From Enhygromyxa salina (GTDB lineage Bacteria; Myxococcota_A; Polyangia; Nannocystales; Nannocystaceae), in contig NZ_PVNL01000076.1 of NCBI RefSeq assembly GCF_002994635.1, positions 1-64,000 of the forward strand: a stretch of DNA of 64,000 nucleotides, written 5' to 3'. Below the pieces are notes generated by a model. That model worked only from the letters and a program-made list of their open reading frames with translations. It had not been told where the DNA came from and searched no databases. Of this stretch, positions 8,780-17,142 are shown piece after piece. The translations under genes were made by a program, and so were the position numbers. Each line of letters opens with the position of its first letter. The first letter of the stretch is position 1.

Positions 8780-10236
8780 TAGTCGCGCCTCACCCGAAAA
8801 ATTTGATCGCCGACTCGGAACATGGACCCGTACGGTACGCTCACCGCCCCGCGGATGCGCAGATAAGTGCCGTTGGCCGAGCCGAGATCTTCGAGCAGCA
8901 CCGTCATCGCGTTGTCGAACAGCTCCATGCGCACGCGCGCGTGGGCCCGGCTCAAGAAGCCATCGCTGGGAAACACAATCTCCCCTTGCTCGCGCCCGAT
9001 CGTGATCTCGGTCCCCCGTAAATGGTACCGATCTCCCTCGATCTCGCCGATGCAAACCTGCGTGAGCGCGGCCCACGGCGGCTTCACGGGTGTCCCGAAC
9101 CCACGCACATGCTGAGCGTCGAGGACTTCCTGCGGCAGAACGTCGGGTTGATCGAGGCGCAGCATTTGATTGCCGAGCAGGAAGTGATCGCCCGGGTACA
9201 CGGGCGCGGCCTCGGTCAGGCGCAGGAACACGCCGTTGCGCGAGCCCAGGTCGGCGAGGTGGACCCCCCCGTCGACCGGCGTGACTTTGGCGTGCTGCGG
9301 CGAGACGAAGGGATCTGACGGGAACGCGATCCCTCCCTCTCGGCCGATCTCGACCCCGATCGGCGGCAACGCGAACGCCTCACCCTCGCGCCCGTCACGA
9401 CCGACCAGCACCAGCCGCTGCGAGCTACTTGGCTGTGGGCTCGCCCACGTCTGGGCTGGCTGGCCGCCGATGACCGGCGCCGCCAATCGCTGACCCCGAG
9501 CTTGGTCCCGCGCTTGTGCTCGCGCCTGCCCCTGGACCTGGGCCCGAACCTCGACAGGTGCGATCGGCTCGGCGTTGACCTCGGCGTGAACCCGCGGGCG
9601 CGGGAGGTTGCTCGACGACGCGCCTGGATCCGCCGCGTCGCGAGCCTGCGGCCGCGGTGCGGCCTGGGCCCGCGGGGGCGCGTTCGAGTACACGGGACCC
9701 TGCGCTTCGTACCCGCCAGGCGGCGCCGTTCCGCCGCGCTGACGATCGCCCTTCCCGCTCTCCGCGGCGTCGAAGCCCGCGTAGTTGGGGCGCGGGCGCG
9801 GGGCCGGACGCCGCTTGCCCCGCGGAGCGCTGGGATCCGGCGTGCTGTCTCGGTGTGGCTCCGACGGCGGCGAGCCGCCGCGTCCTGGCGGCGCGAACGT
9901 GGGGCTGCCCGGCTGGCGTGCGCTCGGGGCGATCTCGGTGTGTTCCCGGATTGGCATCCGCGAGGGGATGTCGACCTGATCACCGAACATCGCGCGGACG
10001 TTGAGCGCGCCCGTGTGCGGTCGAGCGTGGCGCAGCTCGACGGACTGGCCGCAGACCTGACAAAACGCGGCCCCGCCCGCGACCCCCGAGCCGCAGCGCG
10101 GACACTTCGACATGTCCGCGGGCCCGGGCAGCCGGGCGCGGAGCTCGTAGTCACACACATGACACCGCACCTCGTCAGTCGAGTTGTCGGTGCCGCACGC
10201 CGGGCATGGGATCGTTTGGGCCATCTGGTCCGCCAT
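8779..10236 (-). CDS. Double zinc-ribbon, double FHA-domain protein
   Basis: The 485-residue product opens with two zinc-ribbon modules: C11/C14/C25/C28 and C45/C48/C59/C62. A disordered Pro/Arg/Ala-rich linker of about 200 residues follows. Two FHA domains finish the protein: the first with IGREGGI, VSPQHAKV and LGSRNGVFL, the second with IGREQGEI, LSRAHARV and LGSANGTYL. Both keep the Arg, Ser-x-x-His and Asn residues that read phospho-Thr. It is translationally coupled to a PP2C phosphatase downstream, so it probably tethers phosphorylated partners that the phosphatase regulates. No catalytic domain is visible. Confidence 0.85.
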   Translation of the reverse strand: MADQMAQTIPCPACGTDNSTDEVRCHVCDYELRARLPGPADMSKCPRCGSGVAGGAAFCQVCGQSVELRHARPHTGALNVRAMFGDQVDIPSRMPIREHTEIAPSARQPGSPTFAPPGRGGSPPSEPHRDSTPDPSAPRGKRRPAPRPRPNYAGFDAAESGKGDRQRGGTAPPGGYEAQGPVYSNAPPRAQAAPRPQARDAADPGASSSNLPRPRVHAEVNAEPIAPVEVRAQVQGQARAQARDQARGQRLAAPVIGGQPAQTWASPQPSSSQRLVLVGRDGREGEAFALPPIGVEIGREGGIAFPSDPFVSPQHAKVTPVDGGVHLADLGSRNGVFLRLTEAAPVYPGDHFLLGNQMLRLDQPDVLPQEVLDAQHVRGFGTPVKPPWAALTQVCIGEIEGDRYHLRGTEITIGREQGEIVFPSDGFLSRAHARVRMELFDNAMTVLLEDLGSANGTYLRIRGAVSVPYGSMFRVGDQIFRVRRD

Positions 10237-10498
10237 CCGGGTTCGGGCGGGCGCTGTGTGTCCGCCGACGGCAGGTCAACGGGCCTTGAAAGGCTACGCG
10301 GGCTGGGATAGACCGCGTGGCCAGGCAGCGAGGTTATCGGGCACCCCGCTGGGCGTCAATCGCAGCGCCCTGTACGCGACCCCGCTCTCGTCCGTTGGAC
10401 CCCACCTCGCTCTCGTCGCTGCTTCGTCGCCCCCGGAGACCAACCTGCCACCCCTGCGCACACCCGGCCCGGTCTTCAAGGGTCAAGTCACGGCCCGG

Positions 10499-11692
10499 AT
10501 GTCAGGCCTCGCCGCGGGCCTGGCTTCGAGTCTGGTCTTGAGCTTGGCGTTGCTGCCGAGCCTCGCCTGCGCACCGATCATCCGCCCAGCGCCGTTCAAG
10601 GGCGCCCGCAACCAGGTCACCGACACCAGCTTGGTCGGGCCCTTCGACGGGCAGATCGTCGACCAGGCCACCGGCGTCCCGGTTCAAGACGCGGTCGTCG
10701 TCGGGGTTTGGTCCTACGATCGCGGCGACGGCTTCATCGCCCCGAGCGGATCCGAGACGATCTCCGTGCAGACCGACGAGGCCGGGCGCTACCGGATCGG
10801 CCGCGCGCCCCTGCGCAAGCGCGGCGCCAACCTCCGCTTGGTGTCGTTTCACCTGGTCGTCTACAAGCGCGGATACGCGAGCTACCGCTCCGACGCGCTG
10901 CTCGAGGGCGGGGCCCGGCGCGACTTCACGGGCCGCCACAACCGGATCGAGCTCAGCAAGTGGCGCGATCGTGACTCCCACGCCGACCACCTGCTGTTCC
11001 TCGCGCCCCCACGCGAGGTCGCCCGGGTCGCCAACTGGGAGCAGCGGCAGGCCAACCTCGACCTCTACGCCGCGCTCGGCGGGGGCGAGGTCGCAGGGTC
11101 GGCGGGCGATGGCGAGCCGGACCCGACCGGACCGACCGGTCCAGACGGACCCGACACCAAAGATCTGTGGCTCGACGCCGGCCAGGTGATCTTTCCCGAG
11201 GACGTCGCCATGCGCACGGGCTACGACGGCGAGTTTGCCGTCGAAGATCTCGGCGACTTCCCGCGCACGGACTTCTATCACGGGGTCCTGTTTCGGGCCG
11301 TCGACCAGGACGAGGAGTACGACTTCTCGTACCGCACGTGGCACCGGCCAAGCGGCGGGCTCGAGCCCGTCATCGAGATCTTCCGCGAGAACCTCCCGGT
11401 CGAGGTCAGCGCGGAGGTCACCGACGAGACCTGGATCTACGAGGAGCCCGGCACGAATTTCCGCGGCGTCGCGTTCATCGACCGCGACCTGCAGACCGGC
11501 GTGCTCGTCAGCTGTGGCCCGGCCCAGTGCATCGACATCGACACCGCGATCATCTTGGCCAAGTACATCCACGGCCGGCTCGGTCTGCTGGGCAAGGTCA
11601 AGGCCAAGCCCGAGCCCGAGCCCGAGCCCGCGGGTGAAGCCGAAGACGCCGCCCCCACAGACCCGGCCACGAGTCAGGATCCCCCACCATGA
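10499..11692 (+). CDS. Lipoprotein-like protein with carboxypeptidase-regulatory-like domain
   Basis: The start at ATG 10499 gives a clear signal peptide ending SLACAP, probably lipidated though the -3 residue is not the usual Leu. The segment 'GPFDGQIVDQATGVPVQDAVVVGVWSY' is the first strand pattern of CarboxypepD_reg-like (transthyretin-like) domains, and a second block 'TDEAGRYRIGRAPL' completes it. The middle part is unrecognised. The tail ends in Glu-Pro repeats and acidic residues. The frame extends upstream to 10184, but that portion overlaps the FHA gene on the opposite strand and looks non-coding. The stop overlaps the next gene by four bases (ATGA). Confidence 0.75.
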   Translation: MSGLAAGLASSLVLSLALLPSLACAPIIRPAPFKGARNQVTDTSLVGPFDGQIVDQATGVPVQDAVVVGVWSYDRGDGFIAPSGSETISVQTDEAGRYRIGRAPLRKRGANLRLVSFHLVVYKRGYASYRSDALLEGGARRDFTGRHNRIELSKWRDRDSHADHLLFLAPPREVARVANWEQRQANLDLYAALGGGEVAGSAGDGEPDPTGPTGPDGPDTKDLWLDAGQVIFPEDVAMRTGYDGEFAVEDLGDFPRTDFYHGVLFRAVDQDEEYDFSYRTWHRPSGGLEPVIEIFRENLPVEVSAEVTDETWIYEEPGTNFRGVAFIDRDLQTGVLVSCGPAQCIDIDTAIILAKYIHGRLGLLGKVKAKPEPEPEPAGEAEDAAPTDPATSQDPPP

Positions 11693-13491
11693 AGCACCCA
11701 GCACGACGAGTCCGTGTCCTCGCCGGCTGCGGTCTGCTGACCCTCGCCCTCGGGCTGTTCACGACCCCCGCCGCCGCCTGGGATCCCTCGACGACGCACC
11801 AGGGTCTGCTCGAGTCCGCGGTGACCCGCAGCGCCGTCCACCTGCGCTGGATGGACGCGAGCGAGCTCGAGCGTGGGCTGTTCACCTCGCTGCGGGTCGA
11901 TCCCGATCGCCTCTCGAAGGATCAGCTCCGGCTGCTGCAGCTGACCATGCGCGGCGCCCCGGCCGACATCGGTGCGCGCCCGCTGGGTGGGCCAGGCGCG
12001 TGTCCATCGGCCGACGCGCCGCCCGACACCCAACAATTTTGCGTCGATCAGGCGCTGTGGGAGCAGTCGGCCCTGGGTTGGCTGCGCCTGGGCATGCTCG
12101 CCGAGGTCACGCCGTCGGCCCGGCACCTCCACCACTTCGTCGATCGGGCCCACCCCGAGGCCCCGCGCTGGCGCGACGACGATCTCCCCGCTGCAGTCCT
12201 GCGCAAGCGCCAGGCTCGATCCAACGGCGAGCCGGTCGCGGGCATCGTCACGGGCACCAACTTCTCGGGTCAGGCCAGCTCGGCGGTCGCCTGGCTCGAA
12301 GATCCGAGCGATCTGCTCGCCCCCGCGCAGACCTACGCTCACCTGGCAGCAGCGAGCAGCGCGAGCACCCAAGCCGAGCGAGATCACCACCTCGCGCTCG
12401 GGCTGCTGGGCGTCGGCGCGTTGATCCACGTGATGCAGGATCTGTCGGTCCCCGCCCACGCGCGCGGCGACGCGACCGCCTTCTTTGCGCCGCTGTCCCC
12501 CGCCGTTGGCGATCGCGGGCTGCCGCTGCAGGAGTTCGTGCGCGTCGAGTATGGCCGCACGGAGCTGCCCGATCTGCTCGCGCAGATCTCCCGCAGCTCG
12601 CCCCCCGCGAATTCGGACGTGGACCCGGACGAGCCCGCGGCGTCCGGCGGTGGAGATCCCGACGACGACCCCGACGACGACTCGGAGCCGGACGATCCCG
12701 ATGAGCTCGACGACGGTGATGCACCCGAGGCCCCGGCGCCTGCAGCCGAGCCCTCGCCCGGGCCCGGTCAACCGCCCGCTGGCGAGCCGTTGGCGACGAC
12801 GCTGCTGGGTCACATGCTTGGCGAGGGGAGCTACAGCGGCATCGCCAACCTCGCCGGACGCCACTTCTTCTCGGAGTCCAGCGTCCCCGCGCCCGCCTAC
12901 CTCGACCAGACGCTGAGCCCGACGAAGGCCGCGGCGACCGTGCTCGGTGACCAACACTGGCTCGATCCGGCCGAGGTCGAGGGCGCCACGCTGTCGCCGT
13001 GGCCGGCCGAGCGGGGCTACCTGTTGACCTCGACCGGGCGTCCGCTCGCGGCGTTCGACACCGATCTCGACGGCCGCATCCGCCCCTACCTCGACGAGAC
13101 CTGCTACCGCGATCAGGCGGCCCAGCTGCTGCCCGCGGCCGCGGACGTGACCCGCTCGCTCCTCGATCTGCTGTGGCCCGCGTGGCCTCAGATGCAGCAT
13201 CGTGGTGACCGCGTGGTGCTGAGCATCCCCGACTGGGCCAGCGCCGAGGTCCAGGTGTTCGTCCAGGCCGACGATGGCGTGCGACGCTCGATCGCTCGCC
13301 ACGCCCTCGAGGTTGGGGCCAACAACGTCGTCCCGCTCGGCGCCGGCGAGCTCGCGGCGGGCGAGCGCGTGGTCCTGGTCCTCACCGCGACGCGCGTCGA
13401 CGGGCCGCCGATCGTGATCGAGCAGCTCACGACCAGCGCCGAGTCGATCCCCGACCCCGGCCCGGCCCCGATCGTCCCCGTGCCGTGGTGA
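11689..13491 (+). CDS. Zinc-dependent phospholipase C / S1-P1 nuclease-like secreted protein
   Basis: A signal peptide ends TPAAAWDPSTTHQ; the mature N-terminal Trp followed by a nearby His matches zinc-dependent phospholipase C. A helix at about residues 240-262 carries LGVGALIHVMQDLSVPAHA, the H-x3-D-x3-P-x-H-A metal-binding signature of this family; LHHFVDRAH near residue 145 could give further ligands. After it comes an extremely acidic Asp/Pro linker (residues about 305-365), then 'YSGIANLAGRHFFSESSVP', which resumes the helical fold. The last 100 residues form a separate beta-rich domain. So it is probably a secreted metallo-hydrolase with an acidic insertion; the substrate is unknown. 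ATGA coupling joins it to the gene upstream. Confidence 0.75.
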   Translation: MKHPARRVRVLAGCGLLTLALGLFTTPAAAWDPSTTHQGLLESAVTRSAVHLRWMDASELERGLFTSLRVDPDRLSKDQLRLLQLTMRGAPADIGARPLGGPGACPSADAPPDTQQFCVDQALWEQSALGWLRLGMLAEVTPSARHLHHFVDRAHPEAPRWRDDDLPAAVLRKRQARSNGEPVAGIVTGTNFSGQASSAVAWLEDPSDLLAPAQTYAHLAAASSASTQAERDHHLALGLLGVGALIHVMQDLSVPAHARGDATAFFAPLSPAVGDRGLPLQEFVRVEYGRTELPDLLAQISRSSPPANSDVDPDEPAASGGGDPDDDPDDDSEPDDPDELDDGDAPEAPAPAAEPSPGPGQPPAGEPLATTLLGHMLGEGSYSGIANLAGRHFFSESSVPAPAYLDQTLSPTKAAATVLGDQHWLDPAEVEGATLSPWPAERGYLLTSTGRPLAAFDTDLDGRIRPYLDETCYRDQAAQLLPAAADVTRSLLDLLWPAWPQMQHRGDRVVLSIPDWASAEVQVFVQADDGVRRSIARHALEVGANNVVPLGAGELAAGERVVLVLTATRVDGPPIVIEQLTTSAESIPDPGPAPIVPVPW

Positions 13492-13553
13492 CGCGTCCGT
13501 CGTCGCGGTGATCGGTTCGCGTTCGTCCGCGAGCGGCCGGGCATGCGCGAGCG

Positions 13554-14720
13554 TCAGCGCTTGCGCGAGCGGCCAGGCTTGCGGCGGGTGTCGGCCTTCC
13601 CGGCCTTGACCCTGGCAGCCTTGGCGTCGGGCGGCGCGACGGCGGCGGGTGCGTGCTCGTCCTCGGGCCCGCTCGCCGGCCGCTCGACGACGGGCAGCGC
13701 CTCGACGGCAACGCGCAGCTCGAGCAGCCCGAGCTGGCGGGGCGCGACCGCCAGGGCCAGACCGAGCAGCTCCTTCGCGCGATCGCGATCTTCGTCTTCG
13801 ATCGCCTCGCGCAGCCCAGCCTCGCGGGCGCTGGCGAAGCTCGGATCCAGCCGCAAGACCTCCGCGGCCAGCCGCTCTCGCTCGGCGCCGTCGCTCGACC
13901 ACGCTTGCCAGGCCAAGAACAGCGCGCGCAGGTGTGCGTCGCCGGTCTTCTCGGCCGCGGCGGCGAAGCTCTCGCGGGCGGCCGCGCGCGCCTCACCCGG
14001 ATCCTCGCCCGCGGCGATCTCGAGCTCGACGCGCCCGAGCTCCCAGTGGGCCCAGCAAAATTCGGGCGCGCAGCGGAGCACCCGACGCAGCTCGGCGCGC
14101 GCGGCCCGGAGCTCACCGCCGCGACGCAGCAGCTGGCCCAGGCGAAACCGCGGAAACGGGGCGTCCTCGTCGAAGTCGAGCCGCCGTCGCAGCAGCCGGC
14201 GCTCGGCCCGGGGCGTCAGCTCACCGTGCTCCTCGAACAACCCCTCGCGGTACTCGCCGTCGTCGTCGTAGAGCACGCTCATCTCGGCGATCAGACCCAG
14301 CGCGAGGCGGACCACGCTCGAGGCGTAGGGCGCCCGCTCGCCGTCGTCTTCGACCATCACGACCTCGCCGCCCTCGTCCCAGGGATCGGCGGGCGCGACC
14401 AGCAACGCCAGTCCGATCTCCCCGATCACCCGATCACCCTCGCGCAGGATCTCGGCGGCGTGGGCCGCCTCGGTCGCTTCGATCTGATCGGCCAGGGTCA
14501 GCAGCCGGGCCTCGGCGCTGCCAAATTCGATCCCGTCCCAGCGGCTCCACAGCCCGGCGGCGTCCTCGGACAGCTCGGCCTGCGCGAGCGCTTCGGCGCT
14601 GGCCGGCTCGCCGACTTGATGCAGGCCGATCGGTGCGTCGACCAGCCTGTCTTCGATGCGATCGAGCAGCGCCTCGAGGCGCTGGTTGGGACGACCGGAG
14701 CGTCGTGATGAGGCCCCCAT
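13554..14720 (-). CDS. SUKH-like/TPR-like protein coupled to the FHA-CpaF-like gene
   Basis: The start is ATG 14720, sharing one base with the stop of the preceding gene (TGATG); the frame reaches 15593 but only as an antisense shadow. Residues about 15-165 resemble the SMI1/KNR4 (SUKH) fold: a Trp-x-x-x-Asp-Gly-Ile/Leu centre (LWSRWDGIEF), then 'GLALLVAPADPWDEGGEVVMVEDDGE'. Residues about 190-340 are tetratricopeptide-like helices (PFPRFRLGQLLRRGGELRAAR, FCWAHWELGRVEL). The tail is Lys/Arg-rich. SUKH proteins often act as immunity or adaptor proteins, but here the tight coupling to a secretion-ATPase-like FHA protein favours an adaptor. Both assignments are from pattern only. Confidence 0.6.
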   Translation of the reverse strand: MGASSRRSGRPNQRLEALLDRIEDRLVDAPIGLHQVGEPASAEALAQAELSEDAAGLWSRWDGIEFGSAEARLLTLADQIEATEAAHAAEILREGDRVIGEIGLALLVAPADPWDEGGEVVMVEDDGERAPYASSVVRLALGLIAEMSVLYDDDGEYREGLFEEHGELTPRAERRLLRRRLDFDEDAPFPRFRLGQLLRRGGELRAARAELRRVLRCAPEFCWAHWELGRVELEIAAGEDPGEARAAARESFAAAAEKTGDAHLRALFLAWQAWSSDGAERERLAAEVLRLDPSFASAREAGLREAIEDEDRDRAKELLGLALAVAPRQLGLLELRVAVEALPVVERPASGPEDEHAPAAVAPPDAKAARVKAGKADTRRKPGRSRKR

Positions 14721-16471
14721 CAGGCGTTTTTCTTGTCGGGCTTGAACACGCTCATGGGCAGGTTGATGCCGCGCTCGGCCACCTCGCTGATGAACGCCGG
14801 GACCGTCCCCGTGGGCCGGAATTCGGTCGCGCCGTCCTGCCCTTTCATGGCCCGAAAGATCGGCATGTGCACGATCTGGTTGCCCTCTTTGACGCGCGGC
14901 TCGACCAGCTCGATGATCTGCATGGCCTCGTTGTTGGCGCCCACGCTGACCCGCACCAGGAGGTCGACCGAGCGCGCGAGCGCGACGGTCAGCGCCTGGA
15001 TCGCCCCGCTGGCCACGGTGCTGAGCGCGGCCAGGCGACTCAGCGCGTGGGCCGAGTCGATCCCCCACACCGACACCACCGCGCCCGCCGTCGCGCCCGA
15101 GATCGCGTCGATCACCGAGGCGGCGTCTTCGTGGCGGCAGCGCTGCGAGACCAGCAGGTCCACCCCACCGCGCAGCAAGATCCCGAGCGAGTCGGACAGG
15201 TGGACGGTGTCGCCAGGGTCGCTGATCCGCCGGACCTGGATCCAGCTGCGCTTGTTGGCCCCGAGCCGCCCGGTGTCGGAGATGCAGACCACGCGCATGT
15301 CGTCGGGCACCTCGCCGCTGAGCGCGTGCATGAAGCGATCGAGGTTGACCCCGCCCGAGGCCGAGATCAGCAGCCGACGCGCGCCGCGGATCGCCGCGCG
15401 CAGGACCTCGCGCATGTCCTCGCTGAGCACGCCCTCTTGAACCAGCGCCGACAAGTTGTTGGCGTCGGTTCGGGTCCGGCGCAAATTCAGCACCGGGGCG
15501 TTGACCTGCGTCGGAGGCAGCAACGCGTACATGTAGAAGCCGTCGGACACCTTGCCCTCGAGGATCTGCTGACCCTCGACCAGGAAGCCCCACTGGCGCG
15601 CGAGCCGGCGGCAGGCCAACGCCAGCGCCCGATCACCGGAGAACCGGCGCTCGACCAGCTCGGCGCGGCTGGCCTTGTTGCTGCCCTCGCGGACCACTCG
15701 GATCGACCCGCCGCCGACCACCTGGATCTCGACGACGCCGTCGTCCTGCATCAGCTCGCTCAGCGGACCCAGCTCGAGCAGCTCTCGCGCGATCCGGCCC
15801 TTGAGCGGCTCGAGCTCGACCTCGGCCTCGATCTCGGCGTTGCGGCGCATGTCCGCGATCATCGAGTCGATCAGCGCCAGCGCCTTGTCACGATCGGTGT
15901 CGTGGACCTTGGCCGCGTGCAGCGGGTCGAGGTCTCGGATGTTGATCAGCGCGGTCTGGATCACCCGGCTGGCGATCTTGTCGAGGTAGGCGCTCTCGAC
16001 TCCGGGCGCCGAGACCCGGCGCGCCGAGGTGAACACCGTCTCGTCCTCTTCCTCTTCGACGCCGGGCAGCGGCTCGCCACGCTCGGCCTCGGCCGGCGGG
16101 ATCCCGACCGCCGTCCGCCGCGGCTTGCCGTCGGCGCCTGCGACCGGGAGCTCGGCGCGCTCACGCGGCGCGATTGACTGATCGTCGCCGTCGAGCATCA
16201 AGATGAAGTCACCGACATAGATCCGATCCGAGCGGCGAACCTTGCGGGGCGTCGCGAGCCTGCGGCCGTTGACGTAGGTCCCGTTGGTGCTCTCGAGATC
16301 CAGCACCTCGACGCCGCCCTGCACTCGACGAAAGCGCAGGTGGTACTTCGAGACGTTGGCCCGATCGAGCAGCAGCTCGTTGTCTTCCTCGCGGCCGACG
16401 CAGAACTGGTCGCCCTCGAACGGGAAGCGCTGAGTCTTCCCACCTTTTTCGTGGACCACGACGGTGAGCAC
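14720..16471 (-). CDS. FHA domain fused to a degenerate CpaF/TadA-type ATPase fold
   Basis: Residues 1-95 are an FHA domain with the pThr-reading residues intact (GREED, VSKYHLRF, STNGTYVNGR). After an acidic linker, residues about 160-575 follow the CpaF/TadA secretion-ATPase layout (GPLSELMQDDGVVEIQVVG; LLPPTQVNAPVLNLRR). However, where CpaF has the P-loop GGTGSGKTT, residues 371-378 read ASGGVNLD; the Walker B/Glu region reads DLLVSQRC and the His-box region VSVWGI. Without P-loop Lys, Walker B acid and His, ATP hydrolysis is improbable. It may be a phospho-Thr-reading scaffold for a pilus or secretion motor. It is coupled to the downstream SUKH/TPR-like gene. Confidence 0.85.
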   Translation of the reverse strand: MLTVVVHEKGGKTQRFPFEGDQFCVGREEDNELLLDRANVSKYHLRFRRVQGGVEVLDLESTNGTYVNGRRLATPRKVRRSDRIYVGDFILMLDGDDQSIAPRERAELPVAGADGKPRRTAVGIPPAEAERGEPLPGVEEEEDETVFTSARRVSAPGVESAYLDKIASRVIQTALINIRDLDPLHAAKVHDTDRDKALALIDSMIADMRRNAEIEAEVELEPLKGRIARELLELGPLSELMQDDGVVEIQVVGGGSIRVVREGSNKASRAELVERRFSGDRALALACRRLARQWGFLVEGQQILEGKVSDGFYMYALLPPTQVNAPVLNLRRTRTDANNLSALVQEGVLSEDMREVLRAAIRGARRLLISASGGVNLDRFMHALSGEVPDDMRVVCISDTGRLGANKRSWIQVRRISDPGDTVHLSDSLGILLRGGVDLLVSQRCRHEDAASVIDAISGATAGAVVSVWGIDSAHALSRLAALSTVASGAIQALTVALARSVDLLVRVSVGANNEAMQIIELVEPRVKEGNQIVHMPIFRAMKGQDGATEFRPTGTVPAFISEVAERGINLPMSVFKPDKKNA

Positions 16472-16551
16472 GGCTCTGGCTTACCCCGACGGGGGGCGTG
16501 CCTCAAGCGCCGTGTTCGTCCGCGCCGAGTGCCAAGCCACGTGACCGGCGG

Positions 16552-16584
16552 CCGACCGCGCATCGACCGCGCATCGACCGCGCA
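16552..16584. repeat. Three 11-bp direct repeats in a divergent intergenic region
   Basis: The unit cgaccgcgcat occurs three times in a row between the divergent FHA-CpaF-like and CcmH-like genes. It could be an operator-like array or simple slippage; nothing else in the sequence decides. Confidence 0.5.
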
Positions 16585-16642
16585 GCTCGGCTGCGGGGGG
16601 CGAAGCCTGGAATCGAAATGAATGGCATAACTCCCGCATCCC

Positions 16643-17086
16643 ATGAGCTCGCCTGTCACGCCGACGCCTGCCGATCTGCAGGCTGAGTCCCTCGCCCGCG
16701 ACATCGCCGCGGAGATGCCTTCGCCCTACTGCCCCGGCCGCTCGATCGCCAGCTGCCCGACCCAAGCCGCCCGCGAGCTGGAGGACGACATCCTGGGCCT
16801 CGCCAAGCAGGGCCAAGACCGCGAGCAGATCGAGACCGCCCTGGTGTCCCGGTTCGGCGAGGAGAAGATGGGCGCGGCCCAGCAGAGCGAGATCCTCGTC
16901 GCGATCATCCTCGGCGCCGTGCTGGCGTTGGCGATGATCGTGGTGTTCGCCCGCAAGTGGCTGCGTCCTGCGGCCGCGCAAGCAGCTAGCGGAGAGGGCG
17001 CAAAGTCTTCCGCGCCGCTCGCCAAGGTCAGCGCCGACGAGCTCGATCGGCTCGAGGACGAGCTCGACGAGATCGACGGGATCTGA
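16643..17086 (+). CDS. CcmH-like cytochrome c biogenesis protein with variant Cys motif
   Basis: The 147-residue product has the CcmH layout: a short Cys-containing region, a helical pair ('ARELEDDILGLAKQGQDREQ' then 'IETALVSRFGEE', the G-x-[ST]-x-x-E-I-x-x-x-L-V-x-R-[YF]-G signature), a single membrane helix at about residues 84-104, and a charged tail. CcmH proteins reduce apocytochrome c before haem ligation. The usual LRCxxCQN motif is replaced by PYCPGRSIASC, so the two cysteines are nine residues apart instead of three. There is no signal peptide; other ccm genes are not in the window. I see no good Shine-Dalgarno sequence, so the start is uncertain. Confidence 0.7.
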   Translation: MSSPVTPTPADLQAESLARDIAAEMPSPYCPGRSIASCPTQAARELEDDILGLAKQGQDREQIETALVSRFGEEKMGAAQQSEILVAIILGAVLALAMIVVFARKWLRPAAAQAASGEGAKSSAPLAKVSADELDRLEDELDEIDGI

Positions 17087-17142
17087 GCTGTTCTGGCCCG
17101 TATCTGGCCTGATTCAGCCCGGCGCGCCCCGTCGGTGCCCGA

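Noticed and set aside
11674..13902. A minus-strand frame of 742 codons over the phospholipase-like gene
   Set aside because: No motif, and the opposite strand has a signal peptide and metal-binding motif.
13649..16177. A plus-strand frame of 842 codons
   Set aside because: Antisense to the SUKH/TPR-like and FHA-CpaF-like genes; composition is Arg/Ala/Pro only.
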